Assembly: GCF_902459465.1 (NCBI RefSeq)
Contig: NC_047067.1
Span: forward strand, 18,537,680 to 18,601,679
Length of the DNA: 64,000 bases
Origin: Asterias rubens
Lineage: Eukaryota; Echinodermata; Asteroidea; Forcipulatida; Asteriidae
Direction: 5' to 3'
Shown piece after piece: positions 32,176 to 43,830 of the stretch (the first letter of the stretch is position 1; every line of letters begins with the position of its first letter). The position numbers and the translations under genes were made by a program. The notes below the pieces were generated by a model. It made no database searches, was not told where the DNA came from, and saw only the letters and a program-made list of their open reading frames with translations.

Positions 32176-35100
32176 GTCCAGACGGACATGCAACAGATAG
32201 ACGACACTCATGTCCTCTTCAACATTTTCAATGCGGCTACCATCAACCACATCGTTGTCTTCCTGACCGGGACCGGAGCGTTTCCAGAGGGAATGGGCGG
32301 GGCCATCTACTTCAGTTGGCCGTCACCGGAGGGCGAAATGGTCTGGATGTTTCTCGGTTTCATCACCAACGAAAAGCCAAGTGCCATTTTTTAAAGTAGT
32401 CGGCTTGAAGAAAGGTATGGTTGACAAAAAAATATAGTCAATATGTTTTATCAGGCCGGTGTTTATATCCCGTTTTATTGGCATAACTGTCACATCTCCA
32501 CCCGCAAAATATTATGATTACATGTCCATGTACGTGCAAATGGGCAATTCCACGGTCAGTCGCATAACACTTTTCAGTGTCATTTCTCGATCGTGGTGCT
32601 AGAAGTTCTGTGTGAGATATTCTTTCCTCTAAGTTTATAGACTGATTTGTACTTGACACCCAAGGCTTTGAATTGATAATTATTAGAAATGTTGTGGGCT
32701 TTGTGCTCTGGATGTTATAACGTTGTAAAGACCGGTCAGTCGCATTTCACAAAAAGGACATGGTAAAAAAAACACTTGTCACAATTCAAAAATCTCCTCT
32801 ATCAAAAAGATTGTGAAAGTGTTACTATATGTAACACACAACTCTTATACATGAGTATCCAACAGGATACTTATAAATGGTCAGCAACTTGAACTTTTAG
32901 GTATACATGGCAAAACCATGGTCAGTCGCATTACGGTCAGTCGCATTACAGTTTTCCAGGCAATGTAGCCACGCCTACATGGTGCCCAAGCCGAGTTCTG
33001 ATTTGGCAATAATTGGGTTCATTCCTTGTCAACAACTAAAAATAAATTGGTTTCATATGTTAGCTATAACTTCTAAGTGGAAAGAAAGTTGTGACATAAA
33101 CTTGATTTTTGTGTGTTATGTCCATGTTTGCTTGGAATTGCCCAAATACCTACAGGAACAATCCTTTTTGCCCAGAGCAAGACTATTGAGATATTCCCTA
33201 AAGCAAAGCAAGAAATCATCTTGGTTAGAAGCATTGGACACTATTGGTGATTACTCAAAATAATTGTTAACATACAAACTGACTTGGTAATGAGCAATGG
33301 AGAGCTGTTGATAGTAAAAAACATTGTGAGAAACGACTCCCTCTGAATCTGAAGTAACGTAGTTTTTGAGAAAGTAGTAATTTCTCACTAAAATATTTGA
33401 TTTGATTTCGAGACCTCAGCTGAGGTCTGGAAATCAAGCATCTGAACTGAAAGCACACAACTTCGTACGAACAGGGTTTTTTCTCTTCCATTATTCTCTC
33501 ACAACTTCGAAGACCAATTGAGTTCAAACAGGACAACCATTATAGGACAACCATTATAGTAATGAGAAAAATAAATCTTAGTTACCATAGCTTTTCACAA
33601 GATAGATGATAGACTTTTGACTTCACAATGTTACAAAGAACGTCTCAATATTTTAACAATTCTTTTGTAAAATACACGAGCCTCCATTAAAATGGTTAGC
33701 CAATCAGAAAAGCCGTAACTCCGCCGAAAATCCCACTGTCCGTGCGGACCAATGAGAATCAGGATGGACGGGATAGCGCAAAATGGCCGACTCGTCTGCG
33801 GACGAAATTTTATCGAGCGACGAAGAATTTTTTCAGAAACGGTGGTTTATGTGTACTTTCCCGGCCAAAAAACCCAAGTTAGTGAAATGTAATAGCGAGA
33901 CATGGGCTCGTTTTGTAGATTTTGTTCTTCAATGGCAACATTTAGAGGGCGATCAGGCCGAAATAGCAAAAGATTTCGTCAACAAACATGCTGCCGAGTT
34001 CAACAGACATGGCGACAACATTGCATCGGCGATGGCAATTCCGAGCGATGCAGGATTCACACCGCATTTGTTATCCGAGATTTACCGACAAGCAACACAT
34101 TTTACGAGTAACTCAACGGATGACGAAGAGCAGAGAAATGGTTGCCAGCAGCTCTGCTTGTACAGGTATGTCAAATGTATTTTTTTTACAAGCATGACAA
34201 GTATATGGTCTAATGGAATTTTAGTCTTTCCGATCTGACGACAATACTACAATCATAGAGTAAGGACAGATCAAGCAGCAAGCAAAAACTTAATTATAAT
34301 ACAACGGGTTTGGGTACTTGTTGTACATGTTGTAGGACAAAATACACAATGTCAACACCATCATAAGATTTCCATTAAACTTACAGTTTTTAACACGGTT
34401 TGGAGATATTATTTATCATAATATGGTTGTTCTAAAACTGAAACTGTGAAAGCTTCCCTTTTAAAATTAATTGTATTTTTAGCATAGTGGGCCTAGGCCT
34501 ACTTCTACTGGGTAGAAGTTCTACTATAATTTACTAGAATTATACAAACCGCAACTGCTAAAATATTTAATTTTATATCAGAACAGGTTAATATGCTAAA
34601 TTAATCCACAACTGGAACTGGTACATACGTTGTTCATGGCAGAAATTATTTTATTTTAGCATGTATGTAGTACCCTAGCATGTCATGCCAAAACTGTAAC
34701 ATTTTGTACACGCCGAAATAATTAAATTTTACCATGTACGCACAACTGGTATCGTTGTACCTGTATCCACGATTGCCATTGTTATTTTAAAACAATGTTT
34801 CTTGGTTAACTTTTCAATTGAGTTTACAATTTATCAACTTAATGCACGCATGCGTTGTTTTCAAATTCTGAAATGAATTCATCAATGAGGCAAAGCAATT
34901 TATCACCCTAAAATCCACAATCAACTCTCATAAAACAGTGTGAAGCTATTTTTTATTATAGCACATTGAACGTTTTGGCAAAGAAGGAAATAACTCTAGA
35001 TGTGAAATCGTCTGTGGCTAGCATGTTCCCCTTTTTATCAAATTTAATAATTTGCAGACATGTAATTCGTGGAATAACTGTTTACCAAATAATACCTATT

Positions 35101-38100
35101 TAGTAATTATGACTCATTGTTTTGATTTGGCAGGTATATGGAAGAGAAGCCTTCAACCCACTCCAGAGATCCCACTACCTTCTAACCATGGATGGAAGAT
35201 GGAAAATGGCAACCTTCTCATCAATTGGATGACCCCTTCTACCAGCACCAGATAGTGTCATGGAGTTTGCCAACTGTTCTGGAAGATGCACGAAGAACAA
35301 ATGCAGCGATACCAACACCTGTACTTATTGCAGAACACTGTTTCATGTATTGATCTCTGTAAGCGTGCCAGAGAGAACTGTAACAATATAACTGGACATG
35401 CTCACCTCGATGATGAAGATGAAGATGACGAGTTATCTGATCCTGAAGAAGATTAGAGCAACTATTTGACTGTCTATGATTACAGTAGAGAGACTGGGGC
35501 CATATGCTTTATAGCCAAGTATATTTTGTTTCTTTGAGGCACTTGTGTCTGCGTCAATGAAACAAAATATACTTAATATACTATGTAGGTTGTGCCAATG
35601 GCCCATTATTGGTTTGCATCATTGTATCCTGGAGAGAAAAGTTTAACATAGAGTGGATGGACTCTTTTGATGTAGTTTGATTTAAATAACCTCAGGACGT
35701 ACTAAAGTTATTCTGGTACAAAAAGTTGTTTATTCATCTGCTGATATCCTCTAACAACAACAAATCATCTACCAATTGAAAAAGGTTAGTCAGAAAATGG
35801 TGTAATATTCAGCATCTTGCAAATTGTCCAAGGCTCTTTACTCAAGCATCCCGCTTTGAATTCACTTGTAGCATGAATCACATGTTGGACGACGAACTGC
35901 TCAATTCTGGCGCGGTACCGCAGTACTGCCTGTTATACAGTATACTGTGGGATCGAATAGTGGTTTTTCAACCTCGTACAGCAAAAAAACTATAAAAAAA
36001 ACTTGCTTCAATCCCCACGGTATACTGTATCAAGTTTTTACTGCAATGCAATGTTATGAATTCAAAGCGGCAGGGTGCTTGAAGCATTAGTAGCATGAAT
36101 CACATGTTGAACGACGAACTGCACAATTCTGGCACGGTACCGCAGTACCTGATATACAGTTTACTGTGGGGTCGTACAGTGATTTTTCAACCTCGTACAG
36201 CGAAAAACCTATAAAAAAATATGCTTTAACCCCCCACAGTATACTGTATATCAATTTCTTATTGCAATGCCATTTGGGGAACTCTAAGGCGGCGGGGTGC
36301 CTATGCATATTGTGAGATTTATAGCGATTTATAGCGTTTGTAATGAAATTTACTTCAATGAATATGATTGGAAAGATGTTCAAAAGTAGAGATAATGATC
36401 TACGAAAGTATGCCCTGAAAATGTGTGGGGTCCTTTTACCTTTTGCCATTTTTGTGTCAAAAATTGGACTCCACAAAAAGGCTAACCTTTTTAGTTCTCA
36501 CAATAAAGGAAAACCACCCACTGTTATGGCATATTTGTACAGGGTTATGTACTTTGGCAGGTTTAAAACCTCAATGTCACCCATTGCATAACGCGCAGCC
36601 CACTTGCAGAGGGTCTAGGCCAATTTAGGGGTCAAAACATGCACTAAGGTTAGGGATGGTATACATGTTTACATGCGCATTGGTGTGTAAACACGTGTAC
36701 CATCCTCTTGCGCATATTTCGACCCCTATTGGCCGACAGGAGATGCGCGTGTATGCGCGTTGTGCAGCTGGTCGACTGTATGGGGTGTTCAAAAAAATAT
36801 TGAGTGCTTGGAGTGTTGTGGTTGAAACTTTGCATCCAATGGCGACCCCCCAGAGCATTCTATTTTTCCTCAGGCTACGCCTCCAAAGCTCACCGCTGGA
36901 GTTGGAGATTTAACCATAGCTGTCTGTAGTTGCATAATATAGCACACCTTACAAAGATTCTACATTTGTATGCCTTTAGAGCGAGTTTTTCACTTTTGTT
37001 TAAGGCATACATTCTTGTTTTGTTCCAAAAAACATGAACTACACGTTGTAAAATACAACATTTTTTTAACTTTAAAAACCACTATTTTATTGATCTAATT
37101 TAAAGAATCTACTATTTTTGTATGTTTTCCTTCATCAAAATCAATAAACATTGCTCTCAGGGTGAAATTTCATTTGAATTTGTATTAGTAACTAAGGTTT
37201 TTTTGTAATGAATTTATAACATACACTTGATGTTAACTGACACTTTGAGCCAGCCGTTCTCGCTCATATGCAATATTTGCGACTGTGAAAAAAAATATGT
37301 TGCTGAGAAGGGTATTGGGTCCCATATTATCCACTTTTCACCCCCACCCCAGATGGTGGTCATTGAATTGAAAAACTAAAGAGATATTAACCTCACGGCC
37401 CATTGTCTATTTGTGCATATTTTGAGATACACCAAGTGAGAAGACTGGTCTCTGAAAATATTACTAAAGGTGTCCAGTGTCAATGATCAATTTTTGGCAT
37501 CCAGTGGTTCCACTTCGTCAACAACAATGAGGTCACCCAAAGAACGTGTCCGCCCCCCCCCCCCCCCCATCAACCAACTAATTCAACACCGCCACTCTGC
37601 CTTCTTCGGTCATGTCGCTCGCCTAGCTGACAACATCCCAGCTAAAAAAGCTCTAAAGCATCGCCATCAACTCCAGGGGAGGCCTAGCACCAGCTCCTGG
37701 CTGGAAGAGACCTAGACAGAGGCCGCCCTCGGTCATCCTAGGCCCAACAACTTGGCCGGCCGAGCGAAATCGCCCACATGTGGCGTGAGGCTGTAGGACG
37801 TGGACACATGAAATCGGCGCGATTGACCCTTGCTGCCTCTGTGGGTTGATTGATTGATTGTCTTTTTATGATTTTGTTTGAATGTGTCTTTCAGAGGAAG
37901 TTCTACGAACAACTCATTCATGCAGTCTATGCCTGTACAGCAGCCGATGAAGACGATGTCACAGATTGGAATCTCTGTGGAACCCCTTCACGTTATCCAG
38001 CATCAGATACCAGCAGAAACTACCCAGGTACGTTTTTATTTTGTTGTTGTGCACAGTCGGCTGGGTATTGTAATTGTTAAAGACCAGTCTTCTCACTTGC

Positions 38101-40239
38101 TGTATCTCAACATTTGCCTAAAATAACAACCCTGTGAAAATTTGAGCTCATTCGGTCATCTAAGTTGCAAGATAATTATGAAAGAAAAAAACACCCTTGT
38201 ACATGTGGTAACTTTATTCCGGTTAACAAGGTCCCAATTGCAAAGAGCTGCTCAAGTAGAAAATACTGTTAAAAAAATTCTCACTGGCTGGTAACCTTAT
38301 CTCGGTTAGCATAATTTTGATTTGCTTAGCTTCTTTTGTGCTTAAAAGCAGTGGACATTTTTGGTAATTACTCATAATAGTTATTAGCATAAAACCTTAC
38401 TTGGTAACAAGTAATGGAGAGCGGTTGATGGTAACAAACTTAGTGAGAAATGGCTCCCTCTGAATTAAGGTGGTATTCAGGAAAGAAGTAATTTGCCACG
38501 AACTTGATTTCGAGACCTCAGATTGAGGTCTCGAAATAAAGCATCTGAAAGCACACAACTTCGTGTGACAAGGGTGTTTTTTTCTTTCATAATTATCTCG
38601 CAACTTAGATGACCGAATGAGCTCAAATTTTCACAGGGTTGTTATTTTATGCAAATGTTGAGATACAGCAAGTGAGAAGACTGGTCTTTGACAATTACCA
38701 ATAGTGTCCAGTGTCTTCAAGCAGCTCTATGAAATTGGGCCCAGTATCTCAGGAGTTCAGGTTGCGCCTAGCCCTCTATAGGACTCTTCCTTTGTGCTGT
38801 TCACAGAAACAGAGTCCTAAATATTAGGGCTTTTTCTGGGGCGGAAACATTTGGAAGCTTTAGTAACATTTGAAAAATGAAAGGGCTGCATCGGATTTGT
38901 TGGGTGTCATGACCGAGTGATTAAGGGCATTGAATCTAAGTTCAGGTGGAAAAGTCAGCGGAGTGTGGGTTCGAATCCCAGTCATGACACTTGTGTCCTT
39001 GAGCAAGACACTTGACTATAGTTGCTTTTTTCCACTCAGGGGTATAAATGGGTACCTGCGAGGGTAGAGGTTGATATTGTGTATGAAAAAGCCACTGGTG
39101 TGCCAAGGCAGTTCAGGGCTGTATACTCCCCAGGGGGGCTGAGAAAGATTACAGGGATGTAATTTGCCCAATGACCAGGGTACTAATCTAAAGCGCATTG
39201 AGATGGTTATTGAAAAATGCGCTGAATAAGAACTTGTCTTTATTATTATTACGTCTTCAATTAATCGTGATGCAATTAAGCCTGGGCGACTATTGCGACT
39301 AGTGTCAAAGTCGCAACTATTGATTGCTTAGTCGAGTAGCGACTATCGTTTTTTAACTACTCGGTTAATCGTACCTCCACGACAACTACAACAATAGTCG
39401 TGGCTTCCTGCTTGGTGAACCAATGTTGTTGCTCACCACTATTTACGACGACATAATTTACTTACGAAACACAATCGGACATCACGATCAGAAACACAAT
39501 GCGACTCGATGAGAGCTGTTGATAAAATAAAACATCGTGAGAAACGGCTCCCTCTGAAGTAACAAAGTTTTTGAGAAAGAAGTGATTTCTCACTGAAATA
39601 TTTGCATCTGCGAAAGACTTAAGGCGTGAAGCCTTTCTCAGACTTCTAAAAAGAATTTTTTCTTCAACTATTTTCTGGAAGTTTGATAATCGATTAAGGC
39701 AAACTTTCACAGGTTTGTTACATTTTATGCATACATGTTGGGATACATGGGCATGGTAAGTGCTTGAAAACTGGTCTCTGACAATAGACCGATCCATTAG
39801 GCTCCGCCCACGGCGCACAAGTGAGCAAGAACACGTGAGGCTCTCCTATGCCATTCTGCACAACTCGTCCGCCCACGCCAAGCATACGCATGTCAGACTT
39901 TATTTGTCAGACTTTGTGTTGCGCAATGGGATGTGATTGGTCAATACGCAATGATGGGGCGGAGCTAAATGGATCGGCCTATTACCAAAGGGGTCCAGTG
40001 CCTTTTACTTACTTTTTGTTTTCTCTCCATTTATTTAGACGTCGACTTTGACCAGCTTCTCAGAGTTCTCCATGAAGATGTTGGAGAACTTCTACAACTA
40101 CGCCTCGTCAATCGGAATAAACCAGTCGCAGATGACACCCCAGCCAAACGTCAGCTGGATCCCCATGACGGTCCTAGATAAATGGTTTCAGAACTTCAAG
40201 AAAAAAATGGCACAGGATCAGAACTTTTGGAGGAAGTAA
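32176..40239 (+). CDS. HIKESHI: Hikeshi / OPI10-like Hsp70 nuclear import carrier (exons 2-4), one frameshift
   Basis: Hikeshi imports Hsp70 into the nucleus after heat stress. Exons: 32176-32414, 37897-38027 and 40039-40239 (stop TAA), all GT-AG. Exon 2 starts VQTDMQQ and has INHIVVFLTGTGAFPEGMGG and FLGFITNEKPSAIF, the family core. Exon 3 reads SQIGISVEPLHVI, and exon 4 LTSFSEFSMKMLENFYNYAS and a WFQNFKKKMAQDQNFWRK end. Without its first exon this gives about 189 aa, against about 197 in human. However, codons after SAIF are interrupted: a run of six T at 32387-32392 gives TTT TAA, while five T would read on as KVVGLKK and put exons 3 and 4 in phase. This may be an assembly error, an allele, or gene death. 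Exon 1 (about 10 codons) was not found. An unrelated small gene lies in intron 2. Confidence 0.85.
32415..33225. other. Hikeshi intron 2, 5' part
   Basis: I see no gene. The motif GGTCAGTCGCAT occurs about four times (32553-32946), a weak dispersed repeat. The 118-codon ORF at 32907 has no family signature. Confidence 0.4.
33226..33535. repeat. Family A MITE, diverged
   Basis: It runs from CATTGGACACTATTGGTGAT through TTTCGAGACCTCAGCTGAGG to ACCAATTGAGTTCAAA. The far terminal repeat is missing. Confidence 0.6.
33660..33782 (+). promoter_or_regulatory. Candidate promoter of the small nested gene
   Basis: Two CCAAT motifs (AGCCAATCAG near 33700 and GACCAATGAG near 33750) precede AAAATGGCCGAC, where a YY1-type AAAATGGC overlaps the start codon. 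There is no TATA box. The layout suits a housekeeping promoter; this is inference. Confidence 0.4.
33783..34165 (+). CDS. Unknown small protein, first exon (nested in Hikeshi intron)
   Basis: An open frame of 127 codons begins MADSSADEILSSDEEFFQKR and includes a Trp-rich segment (ETWARFVDFVLQWQHLEGD) and a C-terminal DDEEQRNGCQQLC. It stops at a good donor (TACAG|GTATGT). I recognise no family. The next acceptor (GGCAG at 35151) gives only a short tail, RYMEEKPSTHSRDPTTF, before a stop. The acidic N-terminus and start context look real, but function is unknown. It may be the 5' part of a transposon-derived gene whose 3' part (35152-35456) is broken. Confidence 0.5.
34310..34465. repeat. Family B MITE fragment
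   Basis: GGGTACTTGTTGTACATG, CACAATGTCAACACC and AAGCTTCCCTTTTAAAA mark a degraded copy. Confidence 0.45.
35152..35456 (+). pseudogene. Broken 3' portion with Cys-rich (CXC-like) remnant and acidic tail
   Basis: Three frames are needed to read it: HGWKMENGNLLINWMTP, then VMEFANCSGRCTKNKCSDTN in another frame, then DLCKRARENCNN leading to an acidic EDEDDELSDPEED end and TAG at 35454. A GWK...ENG motif followed by spaced cysteines is, as I recall, common in transposon-associated proteins of aquatic animals. The repeated shifts suggest decay, though missed introns are possible. Confidence 0.45.
35457..37540. other. Hikeshi intron 2, middle part
   Basis: It contains a direct duplication of ~220 bp (35868-36088 and 36089-36308, both starting TAGCATGAATCACATGTTG). 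An imperfect palindrome lies around 36657-36704 (GGTATACATGTTTACATGCG.../...CACGTGTACC), and a family A tail fragment at 37415-37480. No gene is recognised. Confidence 0.55.
37541..37850 (+). mobile_element. Non-LTR retrotransposon C-terminal remnant
   Basis: After a C-rich run, INQLIQHRHSAFFGHVARL and NIPAKKALKHRHQLQGRPST precede a GRPRSSW-like motif in a shifted frame and AHMWREAVGRGHMKSARLTL, then a stop and a (TTGA)n tail. This is the H-x-x-F-G-H-V / GRPxxSW end typical of some reverse-transcriptase ORFs. It is a decayed fragment about 40 bases upstream of Hikeshi exon 3. Confidence 0.65.
38060..38745. repeat. Two family A fragments and family D pieces
   Basis: 38065-38215 is a half copy in one orientation. 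38343-38720 is a near-full copy in the other (AAGCAGTGGACATTTTTGGT ... ATAGTGTCCAGTGTCTTC). Family D pieces flank them (about 38235-38340 and AAGCAGCTCTATGAAATTGG at 38720). Confidence 0.6.
38758..38900. repeat. Family G element end
   Basis: AGGACTCTTCC...ACAGAGTCCTAAATATTAGG and TTTTTCTGGGGCGGAAAC match, inverted, the outer part of the foldback at 28455-29075. Confidence 0.5.
38906..39260 (+). repeat. Full-length tRNA(Leu/Ser)-derived SINE in Hikeshi intron 3
   Basis: The A box GACCGAGTGATTAAGG, a long variable arm, and the B box GGGTTCGAATCCCAG are followed by CATGACACTTGTGTCCTTGA and CAGGGGTATAAATGGGTACC. The unit ends GCGCTGAATAAGAAC and a (TTA)n tail. The long variable arm points to a class II tRNA ancestor. 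Confidence 0.8.
39480..39825. repeat. Family A MITE, degenerate
   Basis: It keeps GAGAAACGGCTCCCTCTGAA, GAGAAAGAAGTGATTTCTCA and TTTCACAGGTTTGTTACATT. Both ends are eroded. Confidence 0.5.
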
Positions 40240-40271
40240 CTGTACTTGTGTAATTTTTGTATTTTAACAAT

Positions 40272-40622
40272 TTTAAGATTTGGGTACTTTTTGTAACACA
40301 AAACATAATGTCCACAGATTTACATTAAACTTACTCAGTTTGAAGATAATGATGGTAGAAAGCTTCCCTTACAATATTACTTGCTGAGGTGCTGTAGTTT
40401 TTGAGAAATGAGTACTAAAACAAGTCACCAAAATCACTTTCGTCTCACTTTCAGTGATTGCAAGTAAAAACGTATTAACCAGTTACATGTATGGTATGTT
40501 ATGGTTTTTACATGCTAATACGTTTTAACATGCTAATACTGAGACTAAAATAACTTGTGTGACATTGTTTTACTCATTTCTCGAAATCTGTGGACATTGT
40601 GTAAAAAGTACCCAGACCCTTT
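40272..40622. repeat. Family B MITE, near full length
   Basis: It begins AGATTTGGGTACTTTTTGTA just after Hikeshi and closes AAAAAGTACCCAGACCCTTT. Arms of ~130 bp fold on each other. Confidence 0.75.
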
Positions 40623-41210
40623 AAAGGCACTGGGCACTGTTTGGTAATATTGTCAAAGACCAGGGGTGGATTTCACAAAGAGTTAAAGACAGTGGACACT
40701 TTTGGTAATTGTCAAAGACCAGTTTTCTCACTTGCTGTATCTCATCATATGCATGAAATAACAAACCTGTGAAATTTTTAGCTCAATCGGTCATCGAAGT
40801 TACAAGATAATAATGAAAGAAAAAACACCTTTGTCACACGAAGTTGTGTGCTTTCTTATGCTTGATTTCGAGACCTCAAATTCTAAACTTGAGGTCTCAA
40901 AATCAAATTTCAGGAAAATTACTTCTTTCTCGAAAACTACATCAATTTAGAGGGAGCTGTTTCTCACGATGTTTTATGCTATCAACGTCTTCCTATAACT
41001 TATTTCCAAGTAAGGTTTTATTCTAAAAATTATTTTGAGTAATAGTGTCTACTGCCTTTAAGACTAGTCTTTTAACTCGAGTTACTCGTCCTAACTTAGG
41101 ACTAGCCTTAGGATTTTAATATCTCCTAGGACTAGTCCTAAGTTAGGACTAGTCCCAACTCTTTGTGAAGGTGACCCCTGTATTCTCAATAGTGTCCAGT
41201 GCCTTTAACA
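40621..41210. repeat. Three-level nested insertion (A in I in A)
   Basis: An outer family A copy is split into 40621-40664 (TTAAAGGCACTGGGCACTG) and 41188-41210 (AGTGTCCAGTGCCTTTAA). It holds a family I foldback (GATTTCACAAAGAGTT ... AACTCTTTGTGAAGG), itself split by a near-complete family A copy at 40683-41061. The order dates the three insertions. Confidence 0.75.
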
Positions 41211-41739
41211 TTTACTAAACAATTTTTTAATAACTGTATATAAATCATTTTGCACAATGTCTTTGCTTTGAAATTGATGCAATTATTATGGTGATTTCAA
41301 TTGGGCATGGCGTTCTTTCTATTTTAGTCTAATTACTGTATTTTGTTCACCCTTGAAAAATCTGAAAAATTGTGATTAAACAGACTTGAATGTCTATTAA
41401 AGACTATGCCATGTGTACTTATCTTCTGCGCTGATCCTCTAATCGATGCTTGAACCGGAGTGTGCTCCTGTGTGTTGTGTAATGCACTGTAAAGAACTAA
41501 GTGCGTATATCAGAAGAGTAGGGGTACGCCGCGGTGTTCCTGGTTTAATCGGAAGCATATTGCACCACAGCACCTTTTAAAACAATTTACATGGTGCTAT
41601 AAGATAACAATACCATACTTCAAAAATCTGGCCCCACATACCTTGCAGGGAAAATACTGAGTGCTTTGTTTCGACCCTTAAGGGTGTGATACAAAGCGCT
41701 ATATAAGAACCAAGTATTATTATTATGTTGATGCATTTA

Positions 41740-42100
41740 AAGGGTCTGGGTACTTTTGTAGGACAAAAAACACAATGTCCACAGATTTACATTAAACTTA
41801 CTCAAATTGAAGATAATGATGGTAGAAAGCTTCCCTGAAAACATGACTTGCTGTGAAGCTGTACTTTTTGAGAAATGAGTAAAACAATGTCATGGAAATA
41901 ATTTTTGACTCTTCGAAAATTATTTTAGCATGTAAAAACGTATGTTCAGGACATTGTTTTACTCATTTCTCACAAACTACATCACATCAGCAAGTAACTT
42001 TTAAAGGTAAGCTTTCTACTATCATTATCTTCAAACGGTGTAAGTTTAATGCAAATCTGTAAACATTGTGTTTAGTGTTACAAAAAGTACCCAAAGAATT
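41740..42100. repeat. Family B MITE, near full length
   Basis: Arms begin AAAGGGTCTGGGTACTTTTG and end AAAAAGTACCCAAAG. The centre is ATAATTTTTGACTC/TTCGAAAATTAT. Confidence 0.75.
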
Positions 42101-42217
42101 ATGTAATGTATTTATTTGCAACTGCTTTTAGAGATTACCAAAAGAAATAAACTTAGTACATAAAGGCCATAGGATTTGAGGCATTGCATGGTGAGGTATC
42201 AATGTACATGTATATTT

Positions 42218-42575
42218 GGTTTGCGGTAACACCATGTGTGTATCTACTTGCCAGGTAGAGTTTGTTCAGTCTCCTGACAATGACTAGAGCAAGCTAGTCG
42301 AAACGTTGAGACCAACCCAAGAACTTACTCCGCGGTAGTATAGTTAATTACGATCGAATAGGCCTAAGCTAAAGTAGTAGTCCCTGCCCATTTCTTCACC
42401 ATCCGCCCATGTAATAGTTAATAAGCAGGACAGTTCTTTTCAGAACTTAGAAGTCTCCCGAATACCCGAATATCTACTCTGCGGTAGAAGAATAAAGCAA
42501 GACAGTTCTCTAAGAACAAACTCTACCTGGCAAGTAGATACACACATGGTGTTACCGCAAACCAAATATATATAC
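42218..42575. repeat. Family C MITE, full length
   Basis: Inverted terminal repeats of about 55 bp run from TTTGGTTTGCGGTAACACCA to TGGTGTTACCGCAAACCAAA. The interior repeats AAGTCTCCCGAATA and GGACAGTTCTTTTCAGAAC. No ORF is present. Confidence 0.8.
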
Positions 42576-43830
42576 ATATAGGACGTTTAAAAAGAACTTC
42601 GACATATAGCCATACCTAAGTTATTTGTACACAATCCTCAATATCGTCACTGCTTAGCAAGGTTTAGGTGCTAAGCACATAAATTACAAGTTGAGGTTGG
42701 GAGATATACAGGTGTAGAATTTAAGGATCGTATGTATTCACTGCTTGGAGGATGTTGAAATCCAAATTCATTTGTTTTGCCAAATGTTTACTGTATTCGG
42801 AAAGACATTGTATGATACCATGGGTCAAAGTTTACACAGGTTTTAGTATCTTATCTGACATGAAAAAAAAAATCATTGTGAGTTCTCAAAAGAAAACCAT
42901 TATTAATTGTGTTTCGAAACCCAAACATAATTTAAAATTTGTTCTTGCTGACCTCTCGAGAGCTCTTCTTCTGTGTTGTATAATAAGTTTAAGTTTTGTT
43001 ATTGTTGTAACCCTTCCCGTAGGGAATGAGGTTTGTTCCGTTTAAGGAACAAAATTTGATACAATACAATACAATTATTATTATTATTAATGCATCCAAT
43101 ATTTGCAAAATATTGCGTGTAGTTATTTAAATGCCTCGTAGTTTTAATAGCAACTGTACGAAATTAAATTGCAATGGAATAAGGTTGAATCTGTGTTTCA
43201 TGTTTTCTCTTTCATTATTGTTGTGCAAAGCCTTTAACGGAAAATCAAACTTCAAAACTGTGCACCCTCAATATTGGAAAACATCACAAGGGGTAGTAAG
43301 TCCAGGATTTTTATCCATTACGGGCCCAAAATTAAACAAAATCACATTAAAAACAAAACAAAAGAGGTCGTGATTCCAGCATTTTCATCAAAAAAGACTT
43401 AAGTGTAAAATTTAAGGAACAAACATTTTTCATCATCAGAAGTCAAGCATTTTAGTCGTTTTTTAAAATGATTTCAGTGATGAAAATGCTGGACTTACCC
43501 CTTGCCTTTCTTCAATTTTAGGCAAATTTTGGATGAGAATGCAGCTGGACGTCTTTTTTTCAGTTTATAAAAAGAAAGATAACTTGAATACACATAATTG
43601 TCCAGAAGAAAAAACTTCCGAGGTCAAATAAACAAAACAAAAATTACGTCTTTAATGGTGTGGTTAATTGGGTTCATTTAATTAATTGTACTAAATCTCA
43701 TAGCATGATAGGTGGCGCCGTAGCTACACTAACTACGTATGGGACTGGGAGCCACGAGACCCTGGTTCAACTCTACTGGGTGTATGTTTCTTTTCTTTTT
43801 TGCTTGAGTGGACGCAGTGAATTATGCTGA
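42576..43830. other. Intergenic before the satellite
   Basis: No gene is recognised; the ORFs at 42752 and 43131 lack motifs. A tRNA-like stretch at about 43711-43785 (GCCGTAGCTACACTAACTA, CCTGGTTCAACTC) may be a SINE head. It ends just before the first satellite monomer. Confidence 0.4.
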
